A stretch of 64,000 bases of DNA. It comes from Hydrogenophilus thermoluteolus. Lineage in GTDB: Bacteria; Pseudomonadota; Gammaproteobacteria; Burkholderiales; Rhodocyclaceae. The notes under the pieces were generated by a model. It worked only from the letters and a program-made list of their open reading frames with translations. It ran no database searches and was not told the origin of the DNA. Shown here one piece after another: positions 44,688 to 53,570 of the stretch (position 1 is the first letter of the stretch; each line of letters begins with the position of its first letter). Position numbers and translations under genes: made by a program. The DNA lies in assembly GCF_003574215.1 (NCBI RefSeq), contig NZ_AP018558.1, forward strand, positions 1,697,501 to 1,761,500, given 5' to 3'.

Positions 44688-45857
44688 ATGACAGCCGCTG
44701 TGGATGATCTCCAACGCCTAACAGTGAAAAACTTTGGGCCTATCGTCGAGGCCGATGTTGAATTCGGTGATTTGACGGTGCTGGTGGGACCACAGGCAAC
44801 CGGGAAGAGCGTATTCCTACAACTGCTGAAACTGCTGGTGGATACCGCAATCATCCATCAAGAGTTCGCCCGCCACGAAATCGATTGGCGCAACAATCTG
44901 AACGATCTATTCGAAATCTACTTTGGCGAAGGCATGTCCAGAATTTTCAGCAAGGAAAGCCAGGTTTTCGTGGACGATAAGCCCTTGCCATTGGAAGGAT
45001 TAGCCAAACCGCAATTATCATCCGCATCATCCGAACGCATATTCTACATTCCAGCGCAACGGGTACTCAGCATGCGGGATGGCGTGACCCATCCTTTCAC
45101 TGATTACCGGGCGGGTGATCCTTTCTGCCTAAGGGAATTCAGCGAAAAGCTGCACGTTCTGGTCCAGGGGGAATTCGTTACGGGCAAATTTTTCCCCCAG
45201 ACCAACCGCCTTAAAAAGTGTCTCCGCAATCTGGTGGAAGGTCAGATTTACGGCAACCTATCTCTCATCAAGGACTCTTCTGGCTATCAGAAACGTATCG
45301 TCCTGGAAACTCGAGAGAAAGCCCGCTTACCCTACTTGGTCTGGTCAGCAGGACAACGAGAATTCACTCCGTTGCTTTTGGGTTTCTATTGGTTGTTGCC
45401 ACCATCCAAAACGCCTCGCCGCCAGGCCTTACGATGGGCCATCGTCGAAGAACCGGAAATGGGCCTCCATCCCAATGCCATTTCAGCCACCCTGGCAATC
45501 GTGTTGGAACTGCTGGCGCGAGGTTATCGAGTCTGCATCTCCACTCACTCTCCCCATGTGCTCGACGTGATCTGGGCATTGCGCTTTCTCATAGAACATG
45601 GCGGCAGGAGAGAGGATGTCAAAGATATGCTCGGTCTCAAAGGCAGTGGAGCAGATAAAATTGCCAATGCCGCGTTGCAAAAGAACTATCGGACCTACTT
45701 CTTTTCCCACCACCAACCCGTTATTGACATTTCCAGCCTGGATCCCGGCGCTGAAAAGCCAGAAATTTCCGGCTGGGGAGGGCTAACCGGCTTTTCGGGC
45801 CACGTGGGGGAAATTGTCGCTCGCGTTGCCCGGCGCTGGGAGGAACATGCCGCATGA
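44688..45857 (+). CDS. ABC/OLD-like AAA ATPase of a two-gene low-GC cassette
   Basis: A 389-residue ATPase of the AAA_15/AAA_21 (OLD- and SMC-related) type. Walker A is GPQATGKS at residues 34-41, an ABC-like signature SAGQRE lies at 220-225, Walker B is VEEPE around 253-257 and the switch histidine is in STHSPH at 285-290. No TOPRIM or other effector domain is fused. The region between Walker A and the signature is short and lacks a long coiled coil. The ATG at 44688 has GGGGG seven bases upstream; an ATG at 44682 is too close to it. Base composition is clearly lower in G+C than the flanks. Related ATPases partner with small effectors in defence systems. Confidence 0.88.
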   Translation: MTAAVDDLQRLTVKNFGPIVEADVEFGDLTVLVGPQATGKSVFLQLLKLLVDTAIIHQEFARHEIDWRNNLNDLFEIYFGEGMSRIFSKESQVFVDDKPLPLEGLAKPQLSSASSERIFYIPAQRVLSMRDGVTHPFTDYRAGDPFCLREFSEKLHVLVQGEFVTGKFFPQTNRLKKCLRNLVEGQIYGNLSLIKDSSGYQKRIVLETREKARLPYLVWSAGQREFTPLLLGFYWLLPPSKTPRRQALRWAIVEEPEMGLHPNAISATLAIVLELLARGYRVCISTHSPHVLDVIWALRFLIEHGGRREDVKDMLGLKGSGADKIANAALQKNYRTYFFSHHQPVIDISSLDPGAEKPEISGWGGLTGFSGHVGEIVARVARRWEEHAA

Positions 45858-46318
45858 GTCAGTTCTGTGAAGGGGTGGCAAAAGCACAGGGTCTGAATGC
45901 CAGCCATTGCCACCCCGGACTTCAGGCTTTGGGTTCCAACGCACACAAAATCCAAGTTGATGACACCCGCAAGCTCACCGGCAGCATCGATTTGGATTCA
46001 GCACTTGCAGTAAATTATCCAAACAGCCCCCGTTGGGATTATGGGGTCGGTTACGATCAACGCTGCCAAGAAGCAGCCTACTGGATTGAAGTGCATCCGG
46101 CGGACACTTCCAAAGTGAAGGAGGTCATCGACAAACTCCAGTGGCTCAAACAATTCCTAGCGCGCAATAAAGACCTTCGGCAACTGACCAAAAATGCGAA
46201 CAACCCTTACCGTTGGGTCGCCTCTGGTCGGGTCAAAATACCGAAAAACAGCCCTCAGTTCCGCTTGCTCTGCCAACAAGGCCTTTCTTTTCCCCGGTCA
46301 AACGTTACGATCCCATGA
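45854..46318 (+). CDS. Unrecognised 154-aa protein coupled to the ATPase
   Basis: I do not recognise this protein. It overlaps the ATPase stop by ATGA, shares its lower G+C content and is the last gene before convergent ackA. It has no signal peptide or membrane segment. Conserved-looking blocks are GSIDLDSAL (43-51), RWDYGVGYD (60-68), YWIEVHPAD (76-84) and KLQWLKQFL (94-102). The Asp, then Glu-x-His pattern (D62, E79, H81) followed by a Lys-containing helix could be a variant PD-(D/E)XK-type nuclease core, which is a guess. The coupling suggests effector or partner of the ATPase. Confidence 0.8.
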   Translation: MSQFCEGVAKAQGLNASHCHPGLQALGSNAHKIQVDDTRKLTGSIDLDSALAVNYPNSPRWDYGVGYDQRCQEAAYWIEVHPADTSKVKEVIDKLQWLKQFLARNKDLRQLTKNANNPYRWVASGRVKIPKNSPQFRLLCQQGLSFPRSNVTIP

Positions 46319-46339
46319 CTGATCGCCATGCATCTCTCA

Positions 46340-47665
46340 TCAACACTTCGCTACTTCCCACGCCGCATTGGCCATCACCGCCTCTTCGTTGGTCGCCACC
46401 ACCGCCACCGCGACGCGGCTTGCTGCCGCTTCGATGCGTCGATAGCCATCAGGTAGCCTTCCCACCGCCGCTGCATTCGCTGCGTCGTCGATCACCACGC
46501 CAAGCCACGCGGCGTATTGGGCGATGCGGGCACGCACGGGCGCTGCGTGTTCGCCGATCCCGCCGGTGAACACCAGCGCATCCAACCCTTGCAGCGCCGC
46601 AGCCAGCGACCCCAACTCTCGCGCGGCCCGGTAACAGAAGAGCTCGACCGCTTCACGCGCTTTCGGGTCGTCGCTTGCCAGGAGCGTGCGCATGTCGGAA
46701 CTGAGTTCGGAAACGCCGAGCAACCCGGATTCGCTGTAGAGGATGTGTTCGATCGCGCTCGCGTCACGTTTTTCGTGTTGCAACAAATAAAGCACAACCC
46801 CCGCATCGATCGTCCCGCAGCGGGTACCCATCATCAAACCATCGAGCGCGGTGAACCCCATCGTCGAAGCGACGCTCTTGCCCCTGTAAAGCGCGCACAT
46901 CGACGCACCGTTGCCCAGGTGGGCCACCACCACACGCCCCGCCGCGCGCTCCGGTCCCAGAACTTCCGGCAAGCGCCCGGCCACATAGGCGTAAGAGAGA
47001 CCATGGAATCCGTAGCGTCGCACCCCCGCCTCCCAGTAACGGCGCGGCAAGGGCATCATCTGCGCCTGCCACGGCTGCGAGCGATGAAACGCGGTGTCGA
47101 AACAGGCCACCTGGAGCCAATCAGGGTGGCGGGCGCGCAACAACCGGATCGGCCGCAGATTGTGTGGCTGATGAAGCGGCGCCAGCGGAATCAACGCTTG
47201 GAGTTGCGTCAAGACCCCATCGTCGATCGCCACCGGCGCAGCGAACTCGTGCCCGCCATGCACCACGCGATGCGCAACGGCCGCCACCGTCACCCCGGCC
47301 AAATGTGCTTCGATCCACGCCAACAGCGCCGTGAGCGCCGCGTCATGCTGTGCCTCCAGGTCGCCGTCGAGCGGTAACGCGATCCGTCCCTCGGCGGCTT
47401 GACTACCCGCTTGGGCGCGCACCGCGGCAGTGGCAGTTGGCTTGTTGCCCAGGGGGGCCGCGTTGGCTTCTTGCGCGCCTGCTTCGTTAGCGCACTGCCA
47501 CTGCAACTGCGCCGCCCCTAGACCAATCCCGTCGATCTTTCCCCACCACTGCGCGGTAGATGCCACCCCGTTTTCGTCACACGGAAACAGGGCGAATTTG
47601 AGGCTGGAAGAGCCCGCGTTCAAACAGAGGATCGCCTGGGTGTGCGGTTGCGGTTCGATCATCAT
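46340..47665 (-). CDS. ackA: Acetate kinase
   Basis: A 441-residue enzyme interconverting acetate + ATP and acetyl phosphate. It has the N-terminal CLNAGSSSLKFAL, VVHGG, FDTAFH, YGFHGLSY, HLGNGASMCAL, the TMGFTALDGLMMGTRCG block and FTGGIGEH. It is about 40 residues longer than E. coli AckA because of an Ala-rich insertion around residues 50-90. The ATG at 47665 has an AGGAA site; a long upstream extension in the same frame lacks homology. It follows the MaoC-Pta gene on the same strand. Confidence 0.95.
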   Translation of the reverse strand: MMIEPQPHTQAILCLNAGSSSLKFALFPCDENGVASTAQWWGKIDGIGLGAAQLQWQCANEAGAQEANAAPLGNKPTATAAVRAQAGSQAAEGRIALPLDGDLEAQHDAALTALLAWIEAHLAGVTVAAVAHRVVHGGHEFAAPVAIDDGVLTQLQALIPLAPLHQPHNLRPIRLLRARHPDWLQVACFDTAFHRSQPWQAQMMPLPRRYWEAGVRRYGFHGLSYAYVAGRLPEVLGPERAAGRVVVAHLGNGASMCALYRGKSVASTMGFTALDGLMMGTRCGTIDAGVVLYLLQHEKRDASAIEHILYSESGLLGVSELSSDMRTLLASDDPKAREAVELFCYRAARELGSLAAALQGLDALVFTGGIGEHAAPVRARIAQYAAWLGVVIDDAANAAAVGRLPDGYRRIEAAASRVAVAVVATNEEAVMANAAWEVAKC

Positions 47666-47759
47666 TTTTTCGTTCCTGGGTCGTTTCGTCCGAGAAACCC
47701 GCTGCGCCGTCTCCAGCGCGTCACGGAACCACTCGCGGCGGCCCTCATCGCCAGATCGG

Positions 47760-49181
47760 TCACGACGGCAACGCCATCCCTTGCGCTTTCGCCGCAACCA
47801 GAATCTGCGCAAGCGCACAGCTCGCCACCCGCGTTTCCGGGGTGTCGGCGCGGCTGGTGAGCACGATCGGCACCTTCGCCCCCAAAACGATTCCCGCCAT
47901 CAGCGCATTCGCCAGATATTCGAGCTGCTTCGCCAGCATATTGCCTGCTTCCAAGTCGGGCACGACCAGAATGTCGGCATTGCCCGCAACCGCAGAGCGG
48001 ATCCCTTTGACCTTTGCCGCGACGAGCGAAACCGCGTTATCGAACGCCAAGGGGCCATCCAGCAACCCTCCGGTGATCTGTCCGCGGTCGGCCATCTTGC
48101 AGAGCGCCGCCGCCTCGACCGTCGAGCGGATCTTCGGATTGACCGTTTCGACTGCGGAGAGGATCGCCACTTTCGGTTCGGTGATCCCGATCGCATGCGC
48201 CAGATCGATCGCATTCTGCACGATGTCGCGCTTCTCTTCGAGCGTCGGTTCGATGTTGATCGCCGCGTCGGTGATCATCAGCGGATGCGGGTAGGTGGGA
48301 ACGTCGGCAAGGAACACATGGGAAATGCGGCGGTCGGTCCGCAACCCCCGCTCTTTGTTCACCACTTCACTCATCAATTCGTCGGTGTGCAGCGACCCCT
48401 TCATCAACGCCGCGCACTCCCCTTTGCGGCAAAGCGCCACCGCCACTTCGGCAGACGCGTGCGAATGGGGCGTATCGACGAGCGTGATGCCGTCGAGCGA
48501 CACCTCCAGTTGCTCGGCCAACGCGGTGATGCGCGCCCGCGGACCCACGAGCACCGGGTTGATCACCCCCGCCTCCTTCGCCTCCAACGCCCCCAAAAGC
48601 GCATATTCGCTGCACGGGTGCGCCACCGCCATCCGCACCGGCGGCAACCCGCGCATCAGGCTCATCAGGTGCTGGTAGCGGAGTTCCTTATCAGAGATCG
48701 TCACTTCCGGCAGAGCGACCCGCGGCCGCCGGATCTTCTCCGTGGGCGCGACCACCTCCGCGGTGCCATCGATCACCAGCAACCCCTCCTGGTTGGTCGC
48801 CGTGCAATCGAAAAGCACGTGGTGGTTGTGGGCGAACTTTTCCCGAACCGTGACCCGCGCGGTGAGCGTATCCCCGATCGCGATCGGGCGGTGGAAACGC
48901 AAGTCTTGCCGCACATAGACGGTGCCGGGCCCAGGGTATTCCGTCCCCAAAATCGCGGAAAAGAGCGCCCCACCCCACATCGAATGGCCGACGATTTCGC
49001 GAAACTGACCCGATCGGGCGAACTCCGGGTCGACGTGCGTCGGGTTGAGGTCTCCCGAAAGCACCGCGAAAAGGTGGATGTCCTCAGGGCGCAGCGTCCG
49101 GGTGATCTCTGCCCCCTCACCCACGGTGATCTCTTCGAAGGTCTTGTTCTCGATCCACACCACCGGGTGCGCGTTCATCAT
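47760..49181 (-). CDS. Bifunctional MaoC hydratase-like / phosphate acetyltransferase
   Basis: A 473-residue fusion. Residues about 15-150 are a MaoC/hot-dog domain (FAVLSGDLNPTHVDPEFA and GHSMWGGAL carry the Asp and His of the hydratase motif). Residues about 170-465 are a phosphate acetyl/butyryltransferase (GLPPVRMAVAHP start, TDAAINIEP, ADILVVPDLEAGN). With ackA 94 bases downstream it forms a Pta-AckA pathway for acetyl phosphate. The hydratase substrate is unknown. The ATG at 49181 follows AAGGAACC; another ATG is three bases further in. Confidence 0.93.
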   Translation of the reverse strand: MMNAHPVVWIENKTFEEITVGEGAEITRTLRPEDIHLFAVLSGDLNPTHVDPEFARSGQFREIVGHSMWGGALFSAILGTEYPGPGTVYVRQDLRFHRPIAIGDTLTARVTVREKFAHNHHVLFDCTATNQEGLLVIDGTAEVVAPTEKIRRPRVALPEVTISDKELRYQHLMSLMRGLPPVRMAVAHPCSEYALLGALEAKEAGVINPVLVGPRARITALAEQLEVSLDGITLVDTPHSHASAEVAVALCRKGECAALMKGSLHTDELMSEVVNKERGLRTDRRISHVFLADVPTYPHPLMITDAAINIEPTLEEKRDIVQNAIDLAHAIGITEPKVAILSAVETVNPKIRSTVEAAALCKMADRGQITGGLLDGPLAFDNAVSLVAAKVKGIRSAVAGNADILVVPDLEAGNMLAKQLEYLANALMAGIVLGAKVPIVLTSRADTPETRVASCALAQILVAAKAQGMALPS

Positions 49182-49305
49182 GATCGGTTCCTTTTTGCTG
49201 CACCGCATCAATGTACCCTTTTTCCCGCTTTCTTGCAACCGAAGCGGCAAACTGGCGTGCTAAACTCGCCCATGATGACAAACCATGGCTACGGTGTGTT
49301 GCTCT

Positions 49306-51042
49306 ATGAAAGCGCGTCAATTCTTTATCGCAACGCTCAAGGAAGATCCGTCGGATGCCGAAATCGTCAGCCAAAAGCTGATGATCCGCGCCGGTTTCAT
49401 CAAAAAGGTCGCAGCGGGTATCTACACTTGGACCCCGTTGGGACTCAGGAGCCTGCGCAAAGTCGAAGCGATCGTGCGCGAAGAGATGAACCGCGCCGGG
49501 GCGCTCGAACTCCTCATGCCCGCAGTGCAACCCGCGGAGCTGTGGCAAGAGTCGGGACGATGGACCTTCTACGGTCCGGAGTTGCTGCGCTTCAAAGACC
49601 GGCATGAGCGCGATTTCGTGATCGGCCCCACACATGAAGAGGTGATCGCCGATTTCGCCCGCCGCGAAATCAAAAGCTACAAGCAGCTCCCCAAACACTT
49701 CTATCAGATCCAGACCAAATTCCGCGACGAAATCCGCCCCCGTTTCGGCGTGATGCGCGCCCGCGAATTCATCATGAAAGACGGTTATTCGTTCCACGCC
49801 TCGTTTGCGGACCTGGAGCGGGAATACCGCAATATGTACGATACGTACACCCGAATCTTCACCCGGCTGGGACTGGAATTCCGCGCCGTCGCCGCAGACA
49901 CCGGCTCGATCGGCGGCACCGGTTCGCACGAATTCCACGTGATCGCCGAAACCGGGGAAGACACGATCGCGTACTGCCCCACCTCCGATTACGCCGCAAA
50001 CGTCGAACTGGCCGAAGCGCTTGCTCCGCAAGGTGACCGTCCTGAGCCCACCGCCCCCTTGACCGAAGTGGCCACGCCGGGGGTGAAAACGATCGCCGAT
50101 CTGGTCGCGTTTCTTGAGATCCCCATCGAACAGACGGTCAAAGCGGTGGTCGTGGAAAGCGAAGGCGGCGAACCCGTGCTGCTCCTGTTGCGCGGCGACC
50201 ACGAACTCAACGAAATCAAAGCGCAAAAACTGCCGGGAATCAAGAATCCGCTCACCTTCGCCAGTGAAGCCGCGATTCGCGCCGCATTCGGCGCTGGCCC
50301 CGGCTCACTCGGCCCCGTCGGATTCAACGGGCGGATCATCGCGGACCGAACCGTCGCCAAAATGGCCGATTTCGTCACCGGCGCGAACCGTGACGGCTAC
50401 CACTACACCGGCGTCAATATCGGTCGCGACTTTCCCGAACCCGAAGTGGCCGATTTGCGGAACGTCGTCGCCGGCGACCCCTCCCCGGATGGCAAAGGGG
50501 TACTCGCGCTGTGCAAAGGGATCGAGGTGGGCCATATCTTCCAGCTGCGCACCAAATACTCCGAAGCGATGCAGTGTACGTTTCTCGACGAAACCGGTGC
50601 GGAACGCCCGATGGAGATGGGCTGTTACGGCATTGGCGTGACCCGCATCCTGGGTGCCGCGATCGAACAGAACCACGACGCGCGGGGCATCATCTGGCCA
50701 GAGCCGATCGCACCGTTCGAAGCCGTGGTCTGTCCGATCGGTGCGACCAAATCGCCTGCAGTCGCCGAAGCAGCAGAGCGGATCTACCGCGCGCTCAGCG
50801 ACGCGGGCATCGACGTGATCCTGGACGACCGCAACGAACGCCCGGGGGCGATGTTCGCCGACTGGGAATTGATTGGTGTGCCGTGGCGACTGGTCGTGAG
50901 CGAACGCGGTCTGAGCGCGGGGACCGTGGAAATCCGCCACCGCCGGGCCGCGGACAATATGGTGCTTCCGGAAGCCGAGGCGCTCGCTCAGGTGATCGCC
51001 GCGATCCGCAATGCGAAGACGGGGGATACGCACGCAACATGA
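49306..51042 (+). CDS. proS: Prolyl-tRNA synthetase
   Basis: A 578-residue class II synthetase of the bacterial type, with the editing insertion between motifs 2 and 3. Family blocks are the N-terminal FFIATLKEDPSDAEIVS, LMPAVQPAELWQESGRW, the FRDEIRPRFGVMRAREFIMKD motif 2 region and GCYGIGVTRILGAAIEQ motif 3. The ATG at 49306 matches the family start; an ATG at 49285 would add seven residues. Neither has a good ribosome site. The stop overlaps the next gene by ATGA. Confidence 0.96.
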   Translation: MKARQFFIATLKEDPSDAEIVSQKLMIRAGFIKKVAAGIYTWTPLGLRSLRKVEAIVREEMNRAGALELLMPAVQPAELWQESGRWTFYGPELLRFKDRHERDFVIGPTHEEVIADFARREIKSYKQLPKHFYQIQTKFRDEIRPRFGVMRAREFIMKDGYSFHASFADLEREYRNMYDTYTRIFTRLGLEFRAVAADTGSIGGTGSHEFHVIAETGEDTIAYCPTSDYAANVELAEALAPQGDRPEPTAPLTEVATPGVKTIADLVAFLEIPIEQTVKAVVVESEGGEPVLLLLRGDHELNEIKAQKLPGIKNPLTFASEAAIRAAFGAGPGSLGPVGFNGRIIADRTVAKMADFVTGANRDGYHYTGVNIGRDFPEPEVADLRNVVAGDPSPDGKGVLALCKGIEVGHIFQLRTKYSEAMQCTFLDETGAERPMEMGCYGIGVTRILGAAIEQNHDARGIIWPEPIAPFEAVVCPIGATKSPAVAEAAERIYRALSDAGIDVILDDRNERPGAMFADWELIGVPWRLVVSERGLSAGTVEIRHRRAADNMVLPEAEALAQVIAAIRNAKTGDTHAT

Positions 51043-51641
51043 TCCGCGGCGCGAAGCGCACCGGCACGTTCCTGCTCCTCTTTGCGCTCCTTAGTGCGCC
51101 CCCTACCCTCCAGGCGGGCGCACAGCGCTACGAACCGCTTGCCGACGCGGTGCGCGCCGCGCTCGCTACCGCGACCCAAGCCGACGCGCCACCGCCCATC
51201 GCCACCCTTGCGGCGACTTTTCCCGAAAGCGCCCAATGGGTTGCGAAGCAGCAATCGCGGGTTGCACGCTATCTTCCGGACCCCATTGAACGTGACGAAC
51301 TCCTCTACACCGTCTGGTACGAAGCGGCGCGCGCGGGGCTTCCCCCCGATCTGGTGCTCGCAGTGATCCACGTCGAAAGCCGCTTTCGTAAATATGCCGT
51401 CTCCACGGCTGGAGCGCGCGGCTACATGCAAGTGATGCCTTTTTGGGTCGATCTCATCGGCACCCCGGAACACAACCTTTTTCACCTGCGCACCAACCTC
51501 CGGTACGGAACCGTAATCCTGCGCCACTACCTTGATATCGAACAGGGCGATCTGGTGCGTGCGTTGGGCCGCTACAACGGGAGCCTGGGGGACCCAACCT
51601 ACCCCAATTTGGTCTTTGCCGCGCTGAACCACTATCGCTAA
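51039..51641 (+). CDS. Lytic transglycosylase (SLT domain)
   Basis: A 200-residue exported murein lyase. A signal peptide ends near residue 27 (LQAGA). The SLT domain covers about residues 95-195: the catalytic Glu is in VIHVESRFRKYAVS, followed by GARGYMQVMPFW, NLRYGTVILRHYL and the AL.RYNGS segment. It cleaves peptidoglycan glycan strands to anhydromuropeptides. It is translationally coupled to proS, an order often seen in Betaproteobacteria. Confidence 0.93.
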   Translation: MIRGAKRTGTFLLLFALLSAPPTLQAGAQRYEPLADAVRAALATATQADAPPPIATLAATFPESAQWVAKQQSRVARYLPDPIERDELLYTVWYEAARAGLPPDLVLAVIHVESRFRKYAVSTAGARGYMQVMPFWVDLIGTPEHNLFHLRTNLRYGTVILRHYLDIEQGDLVRALGRYNGSLGDPTYPNLVFAALNHYR

Positions 51642-51656
51642 CCGAAAGGCGCAACG

Positions 51657-52835
51657 ATGACCATCGCTTCGCTTCCCCGCAGCGTCGTCGCGTTGGGGTT
51701 CGTCTCGCTGCTCATGGATCTCTCTTCCGAGATGATCCATAGCCTTTTACCGCTCTTCCTAGTTACTATCCTTGGCGCCTCGCCGGTTGCGATCGGGATC
51801 ATCGAAGGCATAGCGGAAGCGACCGCCGCCATGGTCAAAATTTTCTCGGGGACGCTCTCCGACCGTTTCCAGCGTCGCAAACCGCTGATTTTGCTCGGAT
51901 ACGGCCTCGCTGCCGTGAGCAAACCGCTCTTTCCACTCGCCAACAGCGTCGAAACGGTGCTGACTGCCCGCTTTCTCGATCGCATCGGTAAAGGGATACG
52001 CGGCGCCCCGCGTGACGCTCTCATCGCCGACGTCACCCCCGAAACCCAACGGGGTGCGGCGTACGGCCTGCGTCAAGCGATGGACACCATGGGCGCCTTC
52101 CTTGGCCCACTCACAGCGGCGCTCCTCATGGCAACCACGGACGACAACTTTCACCTGGTCTTTTGGGTCGCAAGCCTGCCCGCGCTCTTGGCCGTCGCCT
52201 TTATCCTCTTTGCCGTAACCGAACCGCCACGCAGCACGCAGACTCACCCAAGCCGCACGCCGATCACCCTTGCGGCAGCTCGCGAACTCCCGCTCCGTTT
52301 CTGGTCGATTTTGGCTTTAGCGGCGATCCTTGCGCTCGCCCGCTTTTCCGAGGCGTTTCTCCTTCTGCGCGCCGAAAACTTGGGTCTGGCTGCCACCTGG
52401 ACACCGTTGGTGCTGATCGCGATGAACCTCGTCTATGCCGTGAGCGCTTATCCTTTCGGCAAAGGATTCGATAGCGGGCAGCGTCGGGCCCTTCTGCTCT
52501 GGGGCATTGGCTTCTTGATTGTCGCCGATCTTCTCCTTGCGCTCGCCGACCACTTTTGGTTCGTCTACGTTGGCGCGATGTTCTGGGGCTTACACATGGG
52601 CGCCACGCAAGGCCTCCTCTCCGCCTGGGTTGCCGAAAACGCGCCGCACCACCTGCGCGGCACCGCTTTTGGTCTGTTCAACCTGATCAGCGGCGTGGCC
52701 CTCCTCGGTGCCAGTACACTCGCCGGAGGGCTTTGGTCTGGAATCGGCCCCAAGGCAACGTTTCTCAGTGGGGCAGCCTTCGCAACCATTGCCGCGATCG
52801 GCCTGATCGCGAGCCGAGCGTGGCAAAACCGTTGA
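51657..52835 (+). CDS. Major facilitator superfamily transporter
   Basis: A 392-residue protein with about 12 hydrophobic helices. The loop after helix 2 reads SGTLSDRFQRRKPLILLGYG, the MFS motif A, and GKGIRGAPRDALIAD near residue 115 is characteristic of a subgroup found in many environmental bacteria. Substrate is unknown. It starts 16 bases after the transglycosylase stop behind an AAAGGCG site and converges on the SIMPL gene. Confidence 0.9.
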   Translation: MTIASLPRSVVALGFVSLLMDLSSEMIHSLLPLFLVTILGASPVAIGIIEGIAEATAAMVKIFSGTLSDRFQRRKPLILLGYGLAAVSKPLFPLANSVETVLTARFLDRIGKGIRGAPRDALIADVTPETQRGAAYGLRQAMDTMGAFLGPLTAALLMATTDDNFHLVFWVASLPALLAVAFILFAVTEPPRSTQTHPSRTPITLAAARELPLRFWSILALAAILALARFSEAFLLLRAENLGLAATWTPLVLIAMNLVYAVSAYPFGKGFDSGQRRALLLWGIGFLIVADLLLALADHFWFVYVGAMFWGLHMGATQGLLSAWVAENAPHHLRGTAFGLFNLISGVALLGASTLAGGLWSGIGPKATFLSGAAFATIAAIGLIASRAWQNR

Positions 52836-52853
52836 CGAGACGCCAAAAGCCGA

Positions 52854-53570
52854 CTACTGCGATTGCGGCAGCAGTTCCACCTCCCCGCGAACCCGCACCG
52901 TCACGGTTTCCAACTCGCCCGTGATCGGAACCGGCGCGGCTTCGCGTGCGGCCAGAAACGCAACGCCTCGCGGCACGCCCGGCTGCGCGGTCGGATAATC
53001 GAGGTCGATGCGAACGAGCCGATAGCCCGAAAAACCCAACGTTTGCGTCACCTGCTCGGCTCGATGCCGGAACGCATGCAATGCTTGTGCCACCAACGTA
53101 TCGAGCGTTTTTCGCCGTTGCGCTTCCGAAACGGTTCCGGTAAGCGCTACCAACAGCAATCCCTCTTGTTGAAGCGCCCCCACCAAACGCCCCAGCGCTG
53201 AATTGTCGTCGCTCACCAACCGAAGCTGCTGCTGCACCACCCACCTCCGAAAGGCGCCTTCCCGGTCCCGCAGCGCTTCGGTATGGTAGCCGGTCGTGTA
53301 CGCTTCGATGCCCGGAACCCGGTTTGCCCGCTTCAACGCCGCATCGATCTGGCGATTCACCCGATCGGCGAGCTCGGCGGGGTCTTGCCCTTCTGCCTGC
53401 GCGCGCAAAAGCGCCACCGTGCGATCGTGCGCTACCTCGGCCGAAACTGCTTCGGCAAACGCCACCCGATGCAGCCGTTCCGTTTCGGCAAAGATGGGTT
53501 GCGCAAACAGCAGCGACGCCGCTAGGAGCACGCTGCCCGTGGCATTGCGCAGAGAATTTCGCTTCGTCAT
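52854..53570 (-). CDS. SIMPL domain (DUF541) periplasmic protein
   Basis: A 238-residue exported protein with a signal peptide ending near residue 28 (IFAET). The body fits the SIMPL/DUF541 family: an N-terminal VAFAEAVSAEVAHDRTVALLRAQ-like repeat region, a central LVSDDNSALGRLVGALQQEGLL segment and a C-terminal beta strand TVRVRGEVEL. Function is unknown. The ATG at 53570 overlaps the upstream monooxygenase stop; the longer frame lies within that gene. Confidence 0.87.
   Translation of the reverse strand: MTKRNSLRNATGSVLLAASLLFAQPIFAETERLHRVAFAEAVSAEVAHDRTVALLRAQAEGQDPAELADRVNRQIDAALKRANRVPGIEAYTTGYHTEALRDREGAFRRWVVQQQLRLVSDDNSALGRLVGALQQEGLLLVALTGTVSEAQRRKTLDTLVAQALHAFRHRAEQVTQTLGFSGYRLVRIDLDYPTAQPGVPRGVAFLAAREAAPVPITGELETVTVRVRGEVELLPQSQ

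Noticed and set aside
47666..47818. N-terminal extension of ackA
   Set aside because: The added residues are basic and unlike acetate kinase, and a good ribosome site precedes the ATG at 47665.
47430..49607. 725-codon open frame on the plus strand
   Set aside because: It lies antisense to ackA and the MaoC-Pta gene, has His/Arg-rich unnatural composition and no recognisable motif; it arises from high GC in third codon positions.
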